From NCED01 sp035493955 (lineage in GTDB: Bacteria; Pseudomonadota; Alphaproteobacteria; Caulobacterales; Caulobacteraceae): 64,000 nt of DNA. Under the pieces are notes generated by a model. That model searched no databases and was not told where the DNA came from. It saw nothing but the letters and a program-made list of their open reading frames with translations. This document shows, in pieces, positions 21,164-29,906 of the stretch. Location of the stretch: NCBI GenBank assembly GCA_035493955.1, contig DATJHI010000015.1, positions 124,001 through 188,000 on the forward strand, written 5' to 3'. A program made the position numbers and the translations under genes. The stretch's first letter is position 1. Every line of letters starts with the position of its first letter.

Positions 21164-22240
21164 GTGAGCATCTTTTCCATCACCGATCCGCCGCGCGCCA
21201 CCCTGGGCGAGCTGGATGCCCGCGCCCGGGACATCCTGCGCCGGGTGGTGGAGACCTATCTGGAGACCGGCGACCCGGTCGGGTCGCGCACCATTTCCCG
21301 CGGGGGCCTGGCCCTGTCGCCGGCCTCGATCCGCAACACCATGCAGGACCTGACTTTCCAGGGCCTGTTGGGCGCCCCCCACGCGAGCGCCGGCCGAATC
21401 CCCACCCACGCGGGTCTGCGGCTGTTCGTGGACGGCCTGCTGGAGATCGGCGACCTTTCGGAGGAGGAGCGGCGGGCGATCGACGCGCGGCTGGCGGCCC
21501 GGGGCCGCGGCTTCGAGGAGGCCATGGATGAGGCCAGCGCCCTGCTGTCTGGCCTGGCTGGGGGGGCGGGGATCGTCATGGCCCCGGCCCACGACGCCGG
21601 CGTCAAACACGTGGAGTTCGTTTCCCTGTCGGCCGATCAGGCCCTGGCGGTGATCGTCCTGGCCGACGGCACGGTGGAGAACCGGCTGATGCGGACCCCG
21701 CCCGGAGTGACGCCCGCGGCCCTGCAGGAAGCCTCGAACTTCCTCAACGCCCGCCTTCAGGGCCGCACCCTGGCCGAGGCCAAGGCCGAGATGGGAACCG
21801 AGCTCGCCGCCGCCCGCCGCGAACTGGATGAGACCGCGGCGCGGCTGGTGGAGGAAGGCCTCGCCGGCTGGAGCGGCGCGGGGGACGGCGAAAGCCGGGC
21901 CCTGATCGTCCGGGGCCGCGCCAATCTCCTGGGCGATCCCCATGCCCGCGAGGACCTCGAACGGGTGCGGATGCTGTTCGACGACCTGGAACAGAAGGAA
22001 CAGCTGATCGGCCTGCTCGACGACGTCCGCGAAGCCGAGGGCGTGCGCATCTTCATCGGCGCCGAAACGCGTCTGTTCTCGCTTTCGGGTTCCGCCGTGA
22101 TCGCGGCTCCCTATATGACGGGCCGGCACAAGGTCATGGGCGCGATCGGCGTGATCGGCCCGGCCCGGCTGAATTACGCCCGGATCATCCCGCTGGTGGA
22201 CTACACCGCGCGGGTGCTGGGCCGGATGCTCGACGGCTGA
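21164..22240 (+). CDS. hrcA: Heat-inducible transcription repressor HrcA
   Basis: 358 residues. Represses chaperonin genes by binding CIRCE elements. N-terminal winged helix ARDILRRVVETYLETGDPVG, SRGGLALSPASIRNTMQDL, PHASAGRIPTHAGLRLFVD (in parts), and a C-terminal GAF-like domain ending GPARLNYARIIPLVDYTARVL. GTG start at 21164. No CIRCE sequence was seen nearby, so targets lie elsewhere. It is followed by grpE, the usual order. Confidence 0.95.
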   Translation: MSIFSITDPPRATLGELDARARDILRRVVETYLETGDPVGSRTISRGGLALSPASIRNTMQDLTFQGLLGAPHASAGRIPTHAGLRLFVDGLLEIGDLSEEERRAIDARLAARGRGFEEAMDEASALLSGLAGGAGIVMAPAHDAGVKHVEFVSLSADQALAVIVLADGTVENRLMRTPPGVTPAALQEASNFLNARLQGRTLAEAKAEMGTELAAARRELDETAARLVEEGLAGWSGAGDGESRALIVRGRANLLGDPHAREDLERVRMLFDDLEQKEQLIGLLDDVREAEGVRIFIGAETRLFSLSGSAVIAAPYMTGRHKVMGAIGVIGPARLNYARIIPLVDYTARVLGRMLDG

Positions 22241-22279
22241 CCGCCTTTGACGGGGTCGCCGCGAGCCATGGAGGTTTGA

Positions 22280-22897
22280 GTGGTCGAGAACGAACTGCCC
22301 GAAGACGGACAATTCCCTGACGAAGCCGAGGACGCCGCCCAGGAAGCCGAACTCCTGCGCGCGGAGATCGCGGCCCTGAAGGACCAGGCCCTGCGCTACG
22401 CCGCGGAAGCCGAGAACACCAAGCGGCGCGCCGAAAAGGAGATCAACGACGCCCGCGCCTACGCCATCCAGAAGTTCAGCCGCGACCTGCTGGACGCCGC
22501 CGACAGTCTGGGCCGGGCGCTGCAGGCGGCCCACTCCACCAACATGGCCAGCCACGTCGAGCCCGCCGTGAAGAACATGGTGCTGGGCATCGACATGACC
22601 GAAAAGGCGCTGCAGACCGCTTTCGAGCGCAACGGCCTGAAGAAGGTCGATCCCGCCCGCGGCGAGAAGTTCGATCCCCACCGCCACCAGGCGGTGATGG
22701 AACAGCCCGCCGACGACGCCCCGCCGGGAGCGGTGGTGGCGGTCATGCAACCCGGCTACGAGCTGTTCGGCCGCATCGTCCGCCCGGCCATGGTCGCCGT
22801 CACCCCGGCCAAGAGCGCCGCCCCCCCCGCCGAGCCGACCGGCGGGACCTATTCCCAGAGCGACGGCGCAGGACCGAGGATCGACACCAAGGCCTGA
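22280..22897 (+). CDS. grpE: GrpE nucleotide exchange factor
   Basis: 205 residues. Exchanges ADP on DnaK. It has an N-terminal acidic stretch, a long coiled coil (AEEAELLRAEI… to NTKRRAEKEINDARAYAIQKF region) and the C-terminal beta domain with GEKFDPHRHQAVME and VMQPGYELFGRIVRPAMVAV. GTG start at 22280 with GGAGG upstream. It lies 39 bases after hrcA, probably cotranscribed. Confidence 0.95.
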   Translation: MVENELPEDGQFPDEAEDAAQEAELLRAEIAALKDQALRYAAEAENTKRRAEKEINDARAYAIQKFSRDLLDAADSLGRALQAAHSTNMASHVEPAVKNMVLGIDMTEKALQTAFERNGLKKVDPARGEKFDPHRHQAVMEQPADDAPPGAVVAVMQPGYELFGRIVRPAMVAVTPAKSAAPPAEPTGGTYSQSDGAGPRIDTKA

Positions 22898-23216
22898 GGA
22901 CCCCCTCCCGCTGTCGGACCTTTCGACAGGATTTCGCCACCAAGTCCGACGGCGGACCGCCCGGTTCCGCCAAACCACCCTCCGCACCCTCCCGAATGCG
23001 GCGGCGGCGCGGCCACGCGCGCCATGCGTGGCGGATTAGTCACAATCGCCGGCAATATCCGCGTCTCATTTTGGACAAATTTATTAGCAACTCACAGTGT
23101 TGCTCAAACGCATCAGGCGTGTCCATAAGTGGAATTGAAGCATTCACATCGGAACCAGAGCTGCCATATGTGGATTTGCTTGGCGCAAGTTAGCGCCAAT
23201 GGATGGAGCGTCTCTC
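22898..23216. other. Intergenic leader region before the beta-barrel gene
   Basis: About 320 bases without a supported gene. A GCCACGC/GCGTGGC hairpin (23012-23032) lies downstream of grpE without a T-run. AT-rich sequence from 23060 probably holds the promoter of the next gene. An AGCAAC/GTTGCT inverted repeat lies at 23086-23104. A TTGGCGC/GCGCCAA hairpin (23180-23199, loop AAGTTA) sits just in front of the ribosome-binding site of the gene at 23217. Confidence 0.5.
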
Positions 23217-23753
23217 ATGAATAAGCTTGTTATCGCCGCCGCCCTTTCGGCTGCCGCCATTGCCTCGACTCCTGCTTTCGCGCAGACCTCCGCGCCGGGC
23301 GTTTCCGGCTACGGCAACCTGGGCTACAGCCACCTCGATCCCAATGGCGTCGACCTGAATTCCCTGGGCGGCCGGCTTGGCGCCCGCTTCGGCAACTATT
23401 TCGGGCTCGAGGGCGAGGGCTATTTCGGCGTCGGCAGCCACGACACGACCGTCGGCGGCCTGCCGGCCAGCAGCAAGCTGGCCCATTCCTTCGCCGCCTA
23501 TGCGGTCGGCTACTATCCGGTGTCGCCGAACTTCGACCTTCTGGCTCGTATCGGCTACGGCGCCAACCGGTTCAACACCACCGTCGGCGGGGCCTCCACT
23601 TCGCTCGACCGCGACAGCATCAATTATGGCGCAGGCGGGCAGTACTTCTTCACGCCCAAGGACGGTCTCCGGGCCGAATACACCCGCGCCGACTACCGGA
23701 ACAACGGCGGCCACGCCAACATCTGGGGCGTGTCCTACGTGCGGAAGTTCTAG
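23217..23753 (+). CDS. Outer-membrane beta-barrel protein (porin/OmpA-like fold)
   Basis: 178 residues. Signal peptide 1-22 ending AFAQ. The mature part has alternating strands: GYGNLGYSHLD, GGRLGARFGNYFGLEGEGYFG, YAVGYYPVSPNFDLLARIGYG, YGAGGQYFF, and a C-terminal Phe (SYVRKF), as in 8-strand barrels. ATG at 23217 is chosen because the signal peptide starts there; an upstream in-frame ATG at 23199 adds six non-signal residues. Function (structural or protective) is unknown. Confidence 0.85.
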   Translation: MNKLVIAAALSAAAIASTPAFAQTSAPGVSGYGNLGYSHLDPNGVDLNSLGGRLGARFGNYFGLEGEGYFGVGSHDTTVGGLPASSKLAHSFAAYAVGYYPVSPNFDLLARIGYGANRFNTTVGGASTSLDRDSINYGAGGQYFFTPKDGLRAEYTRADYRNNGGHANIWGVSYVRKF

Positions 23754-23777
23754 TCCTTTTACCGGGGCGTTGGGGAA

Positions 23778-23802
23778 GGCGCGCCTGTAGGCGCGCCTTT
23801 TT
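23778..23802 (+). terminator. Intrinsic terminator of the beta-barrel gene
   Basis: Perfect stem GGCGCGCC, loop TGTA, GGCGCGCC, followed by TTTTT, 24 bases after the stop at 23753. Confidence 0.9.
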
Positions 23803-23853
23803 CGTTTAGCCCCCGAGCTTGCGCCTGCGCCTCGCTCGCGCCATCTGTGGGGC

Positions 23854-24438
23854 ATGTTCATCCAGACCGAACAGACGCCCAATCCGCTGACCCTGAAGTT
23901 CCTGCCCGGCAAGCCGGTGACGGGCGAGGGTACGAACGAATTCCGCGACGCCGAGGCGGCCGAGGCTTCGCCCCTGGCCCGCGCCCTGTTCGAGATCGAC
24001 GGGGTCGCCCGGGTGTTCTTCGGGCCGGACTTCGTCACCGTCACCCGGGCGGAAGACGGACTGGAATGGCGCCAGCTCAAGGCGCCGATCCTGGCGGCGA
24101 TCATGGAGCACTACACCTCCGGCGCGACCCTCTATGCCGAGGGCGCCCGCGCCAACGCCTCGGGCGAGCACGACTCCCAGGTCTATGAGGGCGATACCGC
24201 CCAGGTGGTCTCCGAGATCAAGGAACTGCTCGACACCCGCATCCGGCCCGCCGTGGCCCAGGACGGCGGCGACATCCTGTTCGACCGCTTCGACGCCGAG
24301 TCGGGCGTGGTGTGGCTGCAGATGCGCGGGTCCTGTTCGGGCTGTCCCTCTTCGGTCGCGACGCTGAAGTCCGGGGTCGAGAACCTGCTCAAGCACTATG
24401 TCCCCGAAGTCACCCGGGTGGAGCAGGTCGCGCTCTAG
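23854..24438 (+). CDS. NifU-family Fe-S cluster carrier (NFU1-type)
   Basis: 194 residues: an N-terminal Nfu domain (MFIQTEQTPNPLTLKFLPG, VFFGPDFVTVTR) and a C-terminal NifU-like domain with the cluster-binding motif SCSGCPSS (CxxC). It transfers iron-sulfur clusters to apoproteins. Length and architecture match mitochondrial/alphaproteobacterial NFU1. It precedes tsaB by about 50 bases. Confidence 0.93.
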   Translation: MFIQTEQTPNPLTLKFLPGKPVTGEGTNEFRDAEAAEASPLARALFEIDGVARVFFGPDFVTVTRAEDGLEWRQLKAPILAAIMEHYTSGATLYAEGARANASGEHDSQVYEGDTAQVVSEIKELLDTRIRPAVAQDGGDILFDRFDAESGVVWLQMRGSCSGCPSSVATLKSGVENLLKHYVPEVTRVEQVAL

Positions 24439-24489
24439 GCGTTCGAAGGCGCCTGCCAAATCCCATGACCGTCAGCTAAAGGGGCAGGG

Positions 24490-25149
24490 ATGATCGTCCT
24501 CGCCCTCGACACCGCCCTGTCCGCCTGCCAGGCGGCCGTGACCGAAGGGACTCGGGTGCTGGCGTTGCGGTCCGAGCCGATGGAGCGCGGCCATCAGGAG
24601 CGGCTGGCGCCGCTGGTCGCCGAGGCCATGGGCGAGGCCGGACTGACGTTTGACCGCATCGACCGCATCGCCGTCACCGTCGGGCCAGGCTCCTTCACCG
24701 GCGTGCGGGTGGGCCTGGCCTTCGCCAAGGGCCTGGCCCTGGCCTTGGACCGGCCTTGCCTGGGCGTGGGCGCCCTGGAGGCCCTGGCGGCGGGGGTGAA
24801 CCAGGACGCCTTCGTCGCCGCCGCCATCGACGGCCGCCGTGACCAGATCTATCTGCAGGTCTTCATCGACCGGGCCCCGGTCATGGCCCCGGACAGCGTG
24901 GCGGCGGCCGAAGCCGCGGCGCGCCTGGTCGAACTCTACGCCGGGGGCCCGGCCATCCTGACCGGACCGGGCGCGCGATTGCTCGAGGGCATGATCGCCG
25001 GCGCCCGGCTGGACCCCGTCCTCTTCCCCGACATCGCCGCCCTGGCGGGGCTGGCCGCCGAGCGCCCGGCGCCGACCGCCGCCCCCCGGCCCCTCTATCT
25101 GCGCGCGCCGGACGCCCGCACCCTGGCGGAACGGGGCGCGTCCCGATGA
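24490..25149 (+). CDS. tsaB: tRNA threonylcarbamoyladenosine protein TsaB
   Basis: 219 residues. Partner of TsaD/TsaE in t6A37 synthesis on ANN-decoding tRNAs. ASKHA-fold motifs: VLALDTALSACQAAV and RIAVTVGPGSFTGVRVGLAFAKG (in part). The stop overlaps the rimI start (4 bases), a common pairing in bacteria. Confidence 0.93.
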   Translation: MIVLALDTALSACQAAVTEGTRVLALRSEPMERGHQERLAPLVAEAMGEAGLTFDRIDRIAVTVGPGSFTGVRVGLAFAKGLALALDRPCLGVGALEALAAGVNQDAFVAAAIDGRRDQIYLQVFIDRAPVMAPDSVAAAEAAARLVELYAGGPAILTGPGARLLEGMIAGARLDPVLFPDIAALAGLAAERPAPTAAPRPLYLRAPDARTLAERGASR

Positions 25150-25622
25150 GCGATCTGGTCGTCCTGGACGCCGATGCGGCCGATCTTCTGGCCGAGATCC
25201 ACGCCAGCGCCTTCGACCGGCCCTGGGACGCGGGCGACCTCGCCGACATGATGAGCGGCCACGGCGCCCACCTCTTGGCCCTGCGGGCGGAGGGCCGGAT
25301 CGAGGGCTTCATCCTGTTCCAGGCGGTGGCGGGGGAGGCGGAGATCCTGACCCTGGCGGTGCGGCCGGACGCCCGGCGGCGGGGATTTGGCCTGATCCTG
25401 GTCGAAGGCGCCGCCGCCAAGGCGCAGGCCGCCGGGGCCGCGACCCTTTGGCTGGACGTGGCCGCCGATAACGAATCCGCCCTTGGCCTCTATAGCCGCG
25501 CCGGCTTCGAGACCCTGGGGCGGCGGCGCGGCTACTACCGGATCGGACCGAACCACAGCGTCGATGCAATCGTCATGCGCAGGGCGCTTAACACCGCCCC
25601 CGCTTCGCATTATTCTCCATAA
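25146..25622 (+). CDS. rimI: Ribosomal protein N-acetyltransferase RimI-type (GNAT)
   Basis: 158 residues, GNAT fold with acetyl-CoA loop VRPDARRRGFGLILVEGAA and the C-terminal NESALGLYSRAGFETLGRRRGYY typical of RimI (in parts). RimI acetylates the N-terminus of S18 in E. coli. Overlaps the end of tsaB, consistent with one operon. Confidence 0.88.
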   Translation: MSDLVVLDADAADLLAEIHASAFDRPWDAGDLADMMSGHGAHLLALRAEGRIEGFILFQAVAGEAEILTLAVRPDARRRGFGLILVEGAAAKAQAAGAATLWLDVAADNESALGLYSRAGFETLGRRRGYYRIGPNHSVDAIVMRRALNTAPASHYSP

Positions 25623-25639
25623 AAGCGAAGGAGTTGCGA

Positions 25640-26056
25640 GTGGATCGCATCGAGAATCTCTGCGCCGAAAAGGGCATGCGGATGACCGACCAACGTCGGG
25701 TCGTCGCGCGGGTCCTTTCGCAGTCCCACGACCACCCGGATGTCGAGGAACTGTACCGCCGCGCCGCCGCCGTCGATCCGCACATCTCGATCGCCACCGT
25801 CTATCGGACCGTACGCCTGTTCGAGGAGGCGGGGATCATCGCGCGCCACGACTTCCGCGACGGCCGTTCCCGCTATGAGGAACAGACCGACGAGCATCAC
25901 GACCATCTGATCGACCTGAAGTCGGGCCAGGTGGTGGAGTTCGTCGACGACGAGATCGAGCGGCTGCAGCACGCCATCGCCGAGCGGCTCGGCTACAAGC
26001 TGGTCGCCCATCGGCTCGAACTCTATGGCACGCCGATCGACGAGGGTGCGCAGTAG
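25640..26056 (+). CDS. Fur-family transcriptional regulator
   Basis: 138 residues. Winged helix with MRMTDQRRVVARVLSQS and SIATVYRTVRLFEEAGI, then the metal-binding dimer domain with EHHDHLIDLKSGQVVEF. The CxxC pair of many Fur proteins is absent; the EEQTDEHHDHL motif is that of alphaproteobacterial Fur/Mur. GTG at 25640 has AAGGAG upstream; the in-frame TTG at 25634 is less likely. It directly follows rimI. Confidence 0.9.
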   Translation: MDRIENLCAEKGMRMTDQRRVVARVLSQSHDHPDVEELYRRAAAVDPHISIATVYRTVRLFEEAGIIARHDFRDGRSRYEEQTDEHHDHLIDLKSGQVVEFVDDEIERLQHAIAERLGYKLVAHRLELYGTPIDEGAQ

Positions 26057-26115
26057 GATCCGTCATCCGGGGGCCGAAACTTGCGATCGGCGTCCGCCGA
26101 CCTCATAAGCGCTGC

Positions 26116-27525
26116 ATGGACGAGACCGCGGCCCTGAAGCGCCTCTACATCAAGACCTACGGCTGTCAGATGAACGTCTACGACAGCGAGCGCATGGCCG
26201 ATGTCCTGCGCCCGCTGGGCTACGCCACGACCGAAGTCCCCGACGGCGCGGACCTGGTGGTGCTGAACACCTGCCATATTCGCGAGAAGGCGGCCGAAAA
26301 GGTCTATTCGGAGCTCGGCCGCATCAAGGAAATGCGCGACGCCAAGGCTGAAGCCGGCGGGGGTCGGATGACCGTGGCCGTGGCCGGCTGCGTCGCCCAG
26401 GCCGAAGGCGCCGAGATCATGCGCCGCGCCCCGGTGGTCGACCTGGTGGTCGGGCCCCAGGCCTACCACCAGTTCCCCGAACTGATCGCCAGGATCAGCC
26501 GCGCCCGCGGAGAGCGCCTGTCCGCCGACTTCGCCCCCGAGGCCAAGTTCGACGCCCTGCCCGAGGCCCGGGCCTATCGGGGTCCGGCGGCCTTCCTGAC
26601 GGTGCAGGAGGGTTGCGACAAGTTCTGCACCTTCTGCGTCGTGCCCTACACCCGCGGGGCCGAATATTCGCGGCCCGTCGCGGCGGTCGTCGCCGAGGCC
26701 GAACGGCTGGCCGCCCAGGGGGTGCGCGAGGTCACCCTGCTGGGCCAGAACGTCAACGCCTACAACGGCGAGGGCGAGGACGGCGTCCCCTCGACCCTGG
26801 CGCGGCTGGCCCGTCGCCTGGCCCGGATCCCCGGCCTGGACCGCATTCGCTACACCACCAGCCATCCCCGCGACATGGGCGAGGACCTGATCGCCGCCCA
26901 TGCCGAGGTCGACGCCCTGATGCCCTATCTGCACCTGCCGGTGCAGTCGGGGTCCGACCGGATCCTGAAGGCGATGAACCGGGCGCACACCGCCGCCAGC
27001 TATCTGGAGCTGGTCGGGAAGATCCGCGCCGCCCGGCCCGACATCGCCCTGTCCGGCGACCTGATCGTCGGCTTCCCGGGCGAGACCGAGCAGGACTTCG
27101 AGGCCACCCTCGATCTGGTCCGCAGCGTCGGTTACGCCGCCTGCTTCTCGTTCAAATATTCACGCCGGCCGGGCACCCCCGCGGCCGCCATGCCCGGCCA
27201 GGTGGCCGAGGACGTCAAGATCGAGCGCCTGGCCCGTCTCAACGCCCTGATCGACCAGCAGGCGCTGGACTTCAACGCCGGGGCCGTCGGCCGCGTCCTG
27301 CCGGTGCTGTTCGAGAAACCCGGGCGCAATCCCGGCCAGATCATCGGCCGCAGTCCCTATCTCCAGGCGGTCTGGGTCGAGGGCCCGGCCTCCCTGATCG
27401 GGACCATCGTCCCGGTCCGCATCGACGCCAGCGCTCGCAACAGCCTGGCGGGAACCCTGGTCCCGGATGCGCGCTCCCCTTCCCGGCGGGCCAAGGCGTC
27501 CCCCGGAGCGAGCGAGGCCGCTTGA
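26116..27525 (+). CDS. miaB: tRNA-2-methylthio-N6-dimethylallyladenosine synthase MiaB
   Basis: 469 residues. Methylthiolates i6A37 in tRNA. UPF0004 domain (KTYGCQMNVYDSERMADVL, VLNTCHIREKAAEKVYSELG, VAGCVAQAEG), radical SAM motif CDKFCTFC near residue 173, LGQNVNAYNG, and a C-terminal TRAM domain. It heads a long rightward run of tightly packed genes. The stop overlaps the phoH start as TTGA. Confidence 0.96.
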   Translation: MDETAALKRLYIKTYGCQMNVYDSERMADVLRPLGYATTEVPDGADLVVLNTCHIREKAAEKVYSELGRIKEMRDAKAEAGGGRMTVAVAGCVAQAEGAEIMRRAPVVDLVVGPQAYHQFPELIARISRARGERLSADFAPEAKFDALPEARAYRGPAAFLTVQEGCDKFCTFCVVPYTRGAEYSRPVAAVVAEAERLAAQGVREVTLLGQNVNAYNGEGEDGVPSTLARLARRLARIPGLDRIRYTTSHPRDMGEDLIAAHAEVDALMPYLHLPVQSGSDRILKAMNRAHTAASYLELVGKIRAARPDIALSGDLIVGFPGETEQDFEATLDLVRSVGYAACFSFKYSRRPGTPAAAMPGQVAEDVKIERLARLNALIDQQALDFNAGAVGRVLPVLFEKPGRNPGQIIGRSPYLQAVWVEGPASLIGTIVPVRIDASARNSLAGTLVPDARSPSRRAKASPGASEAA

Positions 27526-28484
27526 GCAGTCGCGGAACCCCTGAACAACTGGTCCTTTCGGACGCCGCCGTGCGCGCGGTGGCCGGGCCCAACAGCCGTC
27601 ACGCCGCCCTGCTCGAAGACGCCTTCCAGGTGCTGATCGAGACCCCCGGCGGCGGAGTCAGCCTACGCGGGGACGCCAAGGGCCGTTCGGGGGCGCGCCG
27701 GGCCATCGAGGCCCTCGCCGCCCGCATCGAGACCGGCGCGGAGGTGGAGGAGAGCGACGTGCGCGCCGCCATCGTCGCCGCCCGCGCCGGCGACGGTCCG
27801 ATCCCCAGCGGCGCCTCGTTGCCCCTCGGCCGGCGGGGCGTGATCGCGCCCAAGACGACCGCCCAGGCTCGCTACCTGGAAGCCCTGGCCAGCCACGAGC
27901 TGACCTTCGGGGTGGGACCGGCCGGCACCGGCAAGACCTATCTGGCCGTGGCCTACGGCGCCTCCTTGCTGCTGCGCGGCGAGGTCGACCGGCTGGTGGT
28001 CGCCCGCCCCGCGGTGGAGGCGGGCGAGCGGCTCGGCTTCCTTCCGGGCGACCTGACCGAAAAGGTCGATCCCTATCTGGCCCCGATCTGGGAAGCCCTG
28101 GCCGACCTGATGGGCGCCGAAGCCCTGCGCCGCCGCCGCGACCGCGGCGAGATCGAGGTGGCGCCGATCGCCTTCATGCGCGGCCGCACCCTGTCCCAGG
28201 CCTTCGTCATCGTCGACGAAGCCCAAAACGCCTCGCGGCTGCAGATGAAGATGGTGCTGACCCGCCTGGGGGAAGGCGCGCGCATGGCCGTCACCGGCGA
28301 CCCGAGCCAGGTCGACCTGATCAACCGAAACGACTCCGGGCTCAGCCACGCGATCTCCATACTGGAGGGGGTCAAGGGCGTGGCGGTGTCGCGCTTCGAA
28401 TCCTCCGACGTGGTCCGCCACCCCCTGGTGGAGCGTATCGTCAAGGCCTACGACGCGGACGACGCCCGCCGGAGCGGCAGTTGA
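27522..28484 (+). CDS. phoH: PhoH-family ATPase
   Basis: 320 residues with a TTG start at 27522 overlapping the miaB stop. Walker A GPAGTGKTYLAV near residue 129, RPAVEAGERLGFLPGDL, Walker B VIVDEAQNAS, and a C-terminal TGDPSQVDL motif. PhoH proteins are RNA-linked ATPases usually coupled to ybeY, as here. A longer in-frame reading upstream is the shadow of miaB. Confidence 0.93.
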   Translation: MSSRGTPEQLVLSDAAVRAVAGPNSRHAALLEDAFQVLIETPGGGVSLRGDAKGRSGARRAIEALAARIETGAEVEESDVRAAIVAARAGDGPIPSGASLPLGRRGVIAPKTTAQARYLEALASHELTFGVGPAGTGKTYLAVAYGASLLLRGEVDRLVVARPAVEAGERLGFLPGDLTEKVDPYLAPIWEALADLMGAEALRRRRDRGEIEVAPIAFMRGRTLSQAFVIVDEAQNASRLQMKMVLTRLGEGARMAVTGDPSQVDLINRNDSGLSHAISILEGVKGVAVSRFESSDVVRHPLVERIVKAYDADDARRSGS

Positions 28485-28945
28485 ACGCGGTCGCGATCGA
28501 GGTCGAGGACGAAGCCTGGACCGAGGCCCTGGCCGACGCCGAAGCGATCGTGGAGCGGGCGGCCTTGGCGGCGCTCTCCTCCCTCCCGCCGGGGGAGATC
28601 GAGATCTCCGTCCTGCTCACCGACGACGCCACCATCCGCGCCCTGAACGCCCGCTTCCGCGACAAGGACGCCGCCACCAACGTGCTGTCCTTCCCCGCGC
28701 CGGCGTTCGCCCGCCCGCACCTGGGCGACCTGGCCCTGGCCTTCGGGACCTGCGCGGCGGAGGCCAAGGCCCAGGACAAGACCTTGGCCGATCATCTCTC
28801 GCACTTGACGGTCCACGGCGTTCTCCATCTGTTAGGTTACGACCACGAGGCCGACGAAGAGGCCGAAGTGATGGAACAGATGGAACGGACGATCTTGAAG
28901 ACTCTGGGCGTCAGCGACCCCTATGCCCTGGGTCCCGATGCCTAG
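28481..28945 (+). CDS. ybeY: Endoribonuclease YbeY (rRNA maturation)
   Basis: 154 residues. Metal-dependent RNase for 16S rRNA 3'-end maturation and ribosome quality control. Zinc motif HLTVHGVLHLLGYDHE (HxxxHxxxxxH) near residue 110. TTG start overlaps the phoH stop, the same TTGA arrangement as at miaB-phoH. An upstream substrate-side motif LNARFRDKDAATNVLSFP is intact. Confidence 0.95.
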   Translation: MNAVAIEVEDEAWTEALADAEAIVERAALAALSSLPPGEIEISVLLTDDATIRALNARFRDKDAATNVLSFPAPAFARPHLGDLALAFGTCAAEAKAQDKTLADHLSHLTVHGVLHLLGYDHEADEEAEVMEQMERTILKTLGVSDPYALGPDA

Positions 28946-29906
28946 CCCAGACGGCCGAAGTCCCGCGGCCGCGGCCGCGGACATCCCCTTCAAACGCCGG
29001 CCCCGCCGGGCGGGCATGGCCGAGCGACTGAAGCGCTGGCTGAGCGGCCAGGCGGCCCCGCCGGTGGTCGCCGACCACGTCTCCCCCGCCGCCGCGGAGG
29101 CCGAAGTCGACCTGGTCGACCAGGCGGAGGTGTTCCAGACCCTGCGCGTCTCCGACGTGATGACGCCGCGGGCCGACATCGCGGCCCTGGAAATCTCCAC
29201 GCCCCTGGCCGAGGTGGCGCGCCAGTTCGTCGAGGTCGAGCATTCGCGTATGCCGATCTATCGCGAGACCCTGGATGATCCGGTCGGCGTGGTCCACATC
29301 AAGGACCTGATGCGGCTGATCGCGCCCCCCGACGGGGACGCCGAGGAGTGGCCGGCGCCGCCCTGGCGCGAGCCGGTGCTGCACCGGCTGCGCCGCGAGG
29401 TGCTCTACGTTCCGGCCTCCATGCGCACCGCCGATCTCCTGCTGAAGATGCGGGTGGCGCGGATTCACATGGCGCTGGTGATCGACGAGTTCGGCGGCAC
29501 CGACGGGCTGGTGACGCTGGAGGACCTGATCGAGGCGGTGGTCGGCGAGATCGACGACGAGCACGACGAGGAGGCCGAGGCCGCCATCGTCGCCCGCCCC
29601 GGCGGGGTGTTCGAGGCCGACGCCCGCGTGCCGCTGGAGGAGCTGGAGGCCCTGCTGGGCCGGACCCTCTCCCCTGAGGACCTGGAAGAAGAGATCGACA
29701 CCGTCGCCGGGCTGGTGGCGACCTTGGCCGGCCGGGTGCCGCAGCGAGGCGAGGTGATCGTGCACCCTGACGGCTTCGATTTCGAGGTGATCGACGCCGA
29801 TCCACGGCGGATCAAACGCCTGCGCATCCGGCCCCACCAACGGCCGGCGGAGGACGCCGACGGCGAGGCGGAGGCCCCCGCCATCCCTTCCGACGACACG
29901 AAATGA
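28938..29906 (+). CDS. CBS-pair/CorC-domain protein (hemolysin family, soluble)
   Basis: 322 residues, no membrane segment. Two CBS domains (about 70-190; motif VSDVMTPRADIAALEI, HSRMPIYRETLDDPVGVVHIKDL in part, then IHMALVIDEFGGTDGLVTLEDL in part) followed by a CorC_HlyC domain. This is CorC/YbeX-like; its position after ybeY and before lnt is conserved. Start ATG 28938 overlaps the ybeY stop; an ATG at 28923 is also in frame. Confidence 0.9.
   Translation: MPSPDGRSPAAAAADIPFKRRPRRAGMAERLKRWLSGQAAPPVVADHVSPAAAEAEVDLVDQAEVFQTLRVSDVMTPRADIAALEISTPLAEVARQFVEVEHSRMPIYRETLDDPVGVVHIKDLMRLIAPPDGDAEEWPAPPWREPVLHRLRREVLYVPASMRTADLLLKMRVARIHMALVIDEFGGTDGLVTLEDLIEAVVGEIDDEHDEEAEAAIVARPGGVFEADARVPLEELEALLGRTLSPEDLEEEIDTVAGLVATLAGRVPQRGEVIVHPDGFDFEVIDADPRRIKRLRIRPHQRPAEDADGEAEAPAIPSDDTK

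Noticed and set aside
26613..28484. 623-residue frame ending in phoH
   Set aside because: The N-terminal half is a shifted reading of miaB. phoH starts at the TTG at 27522.
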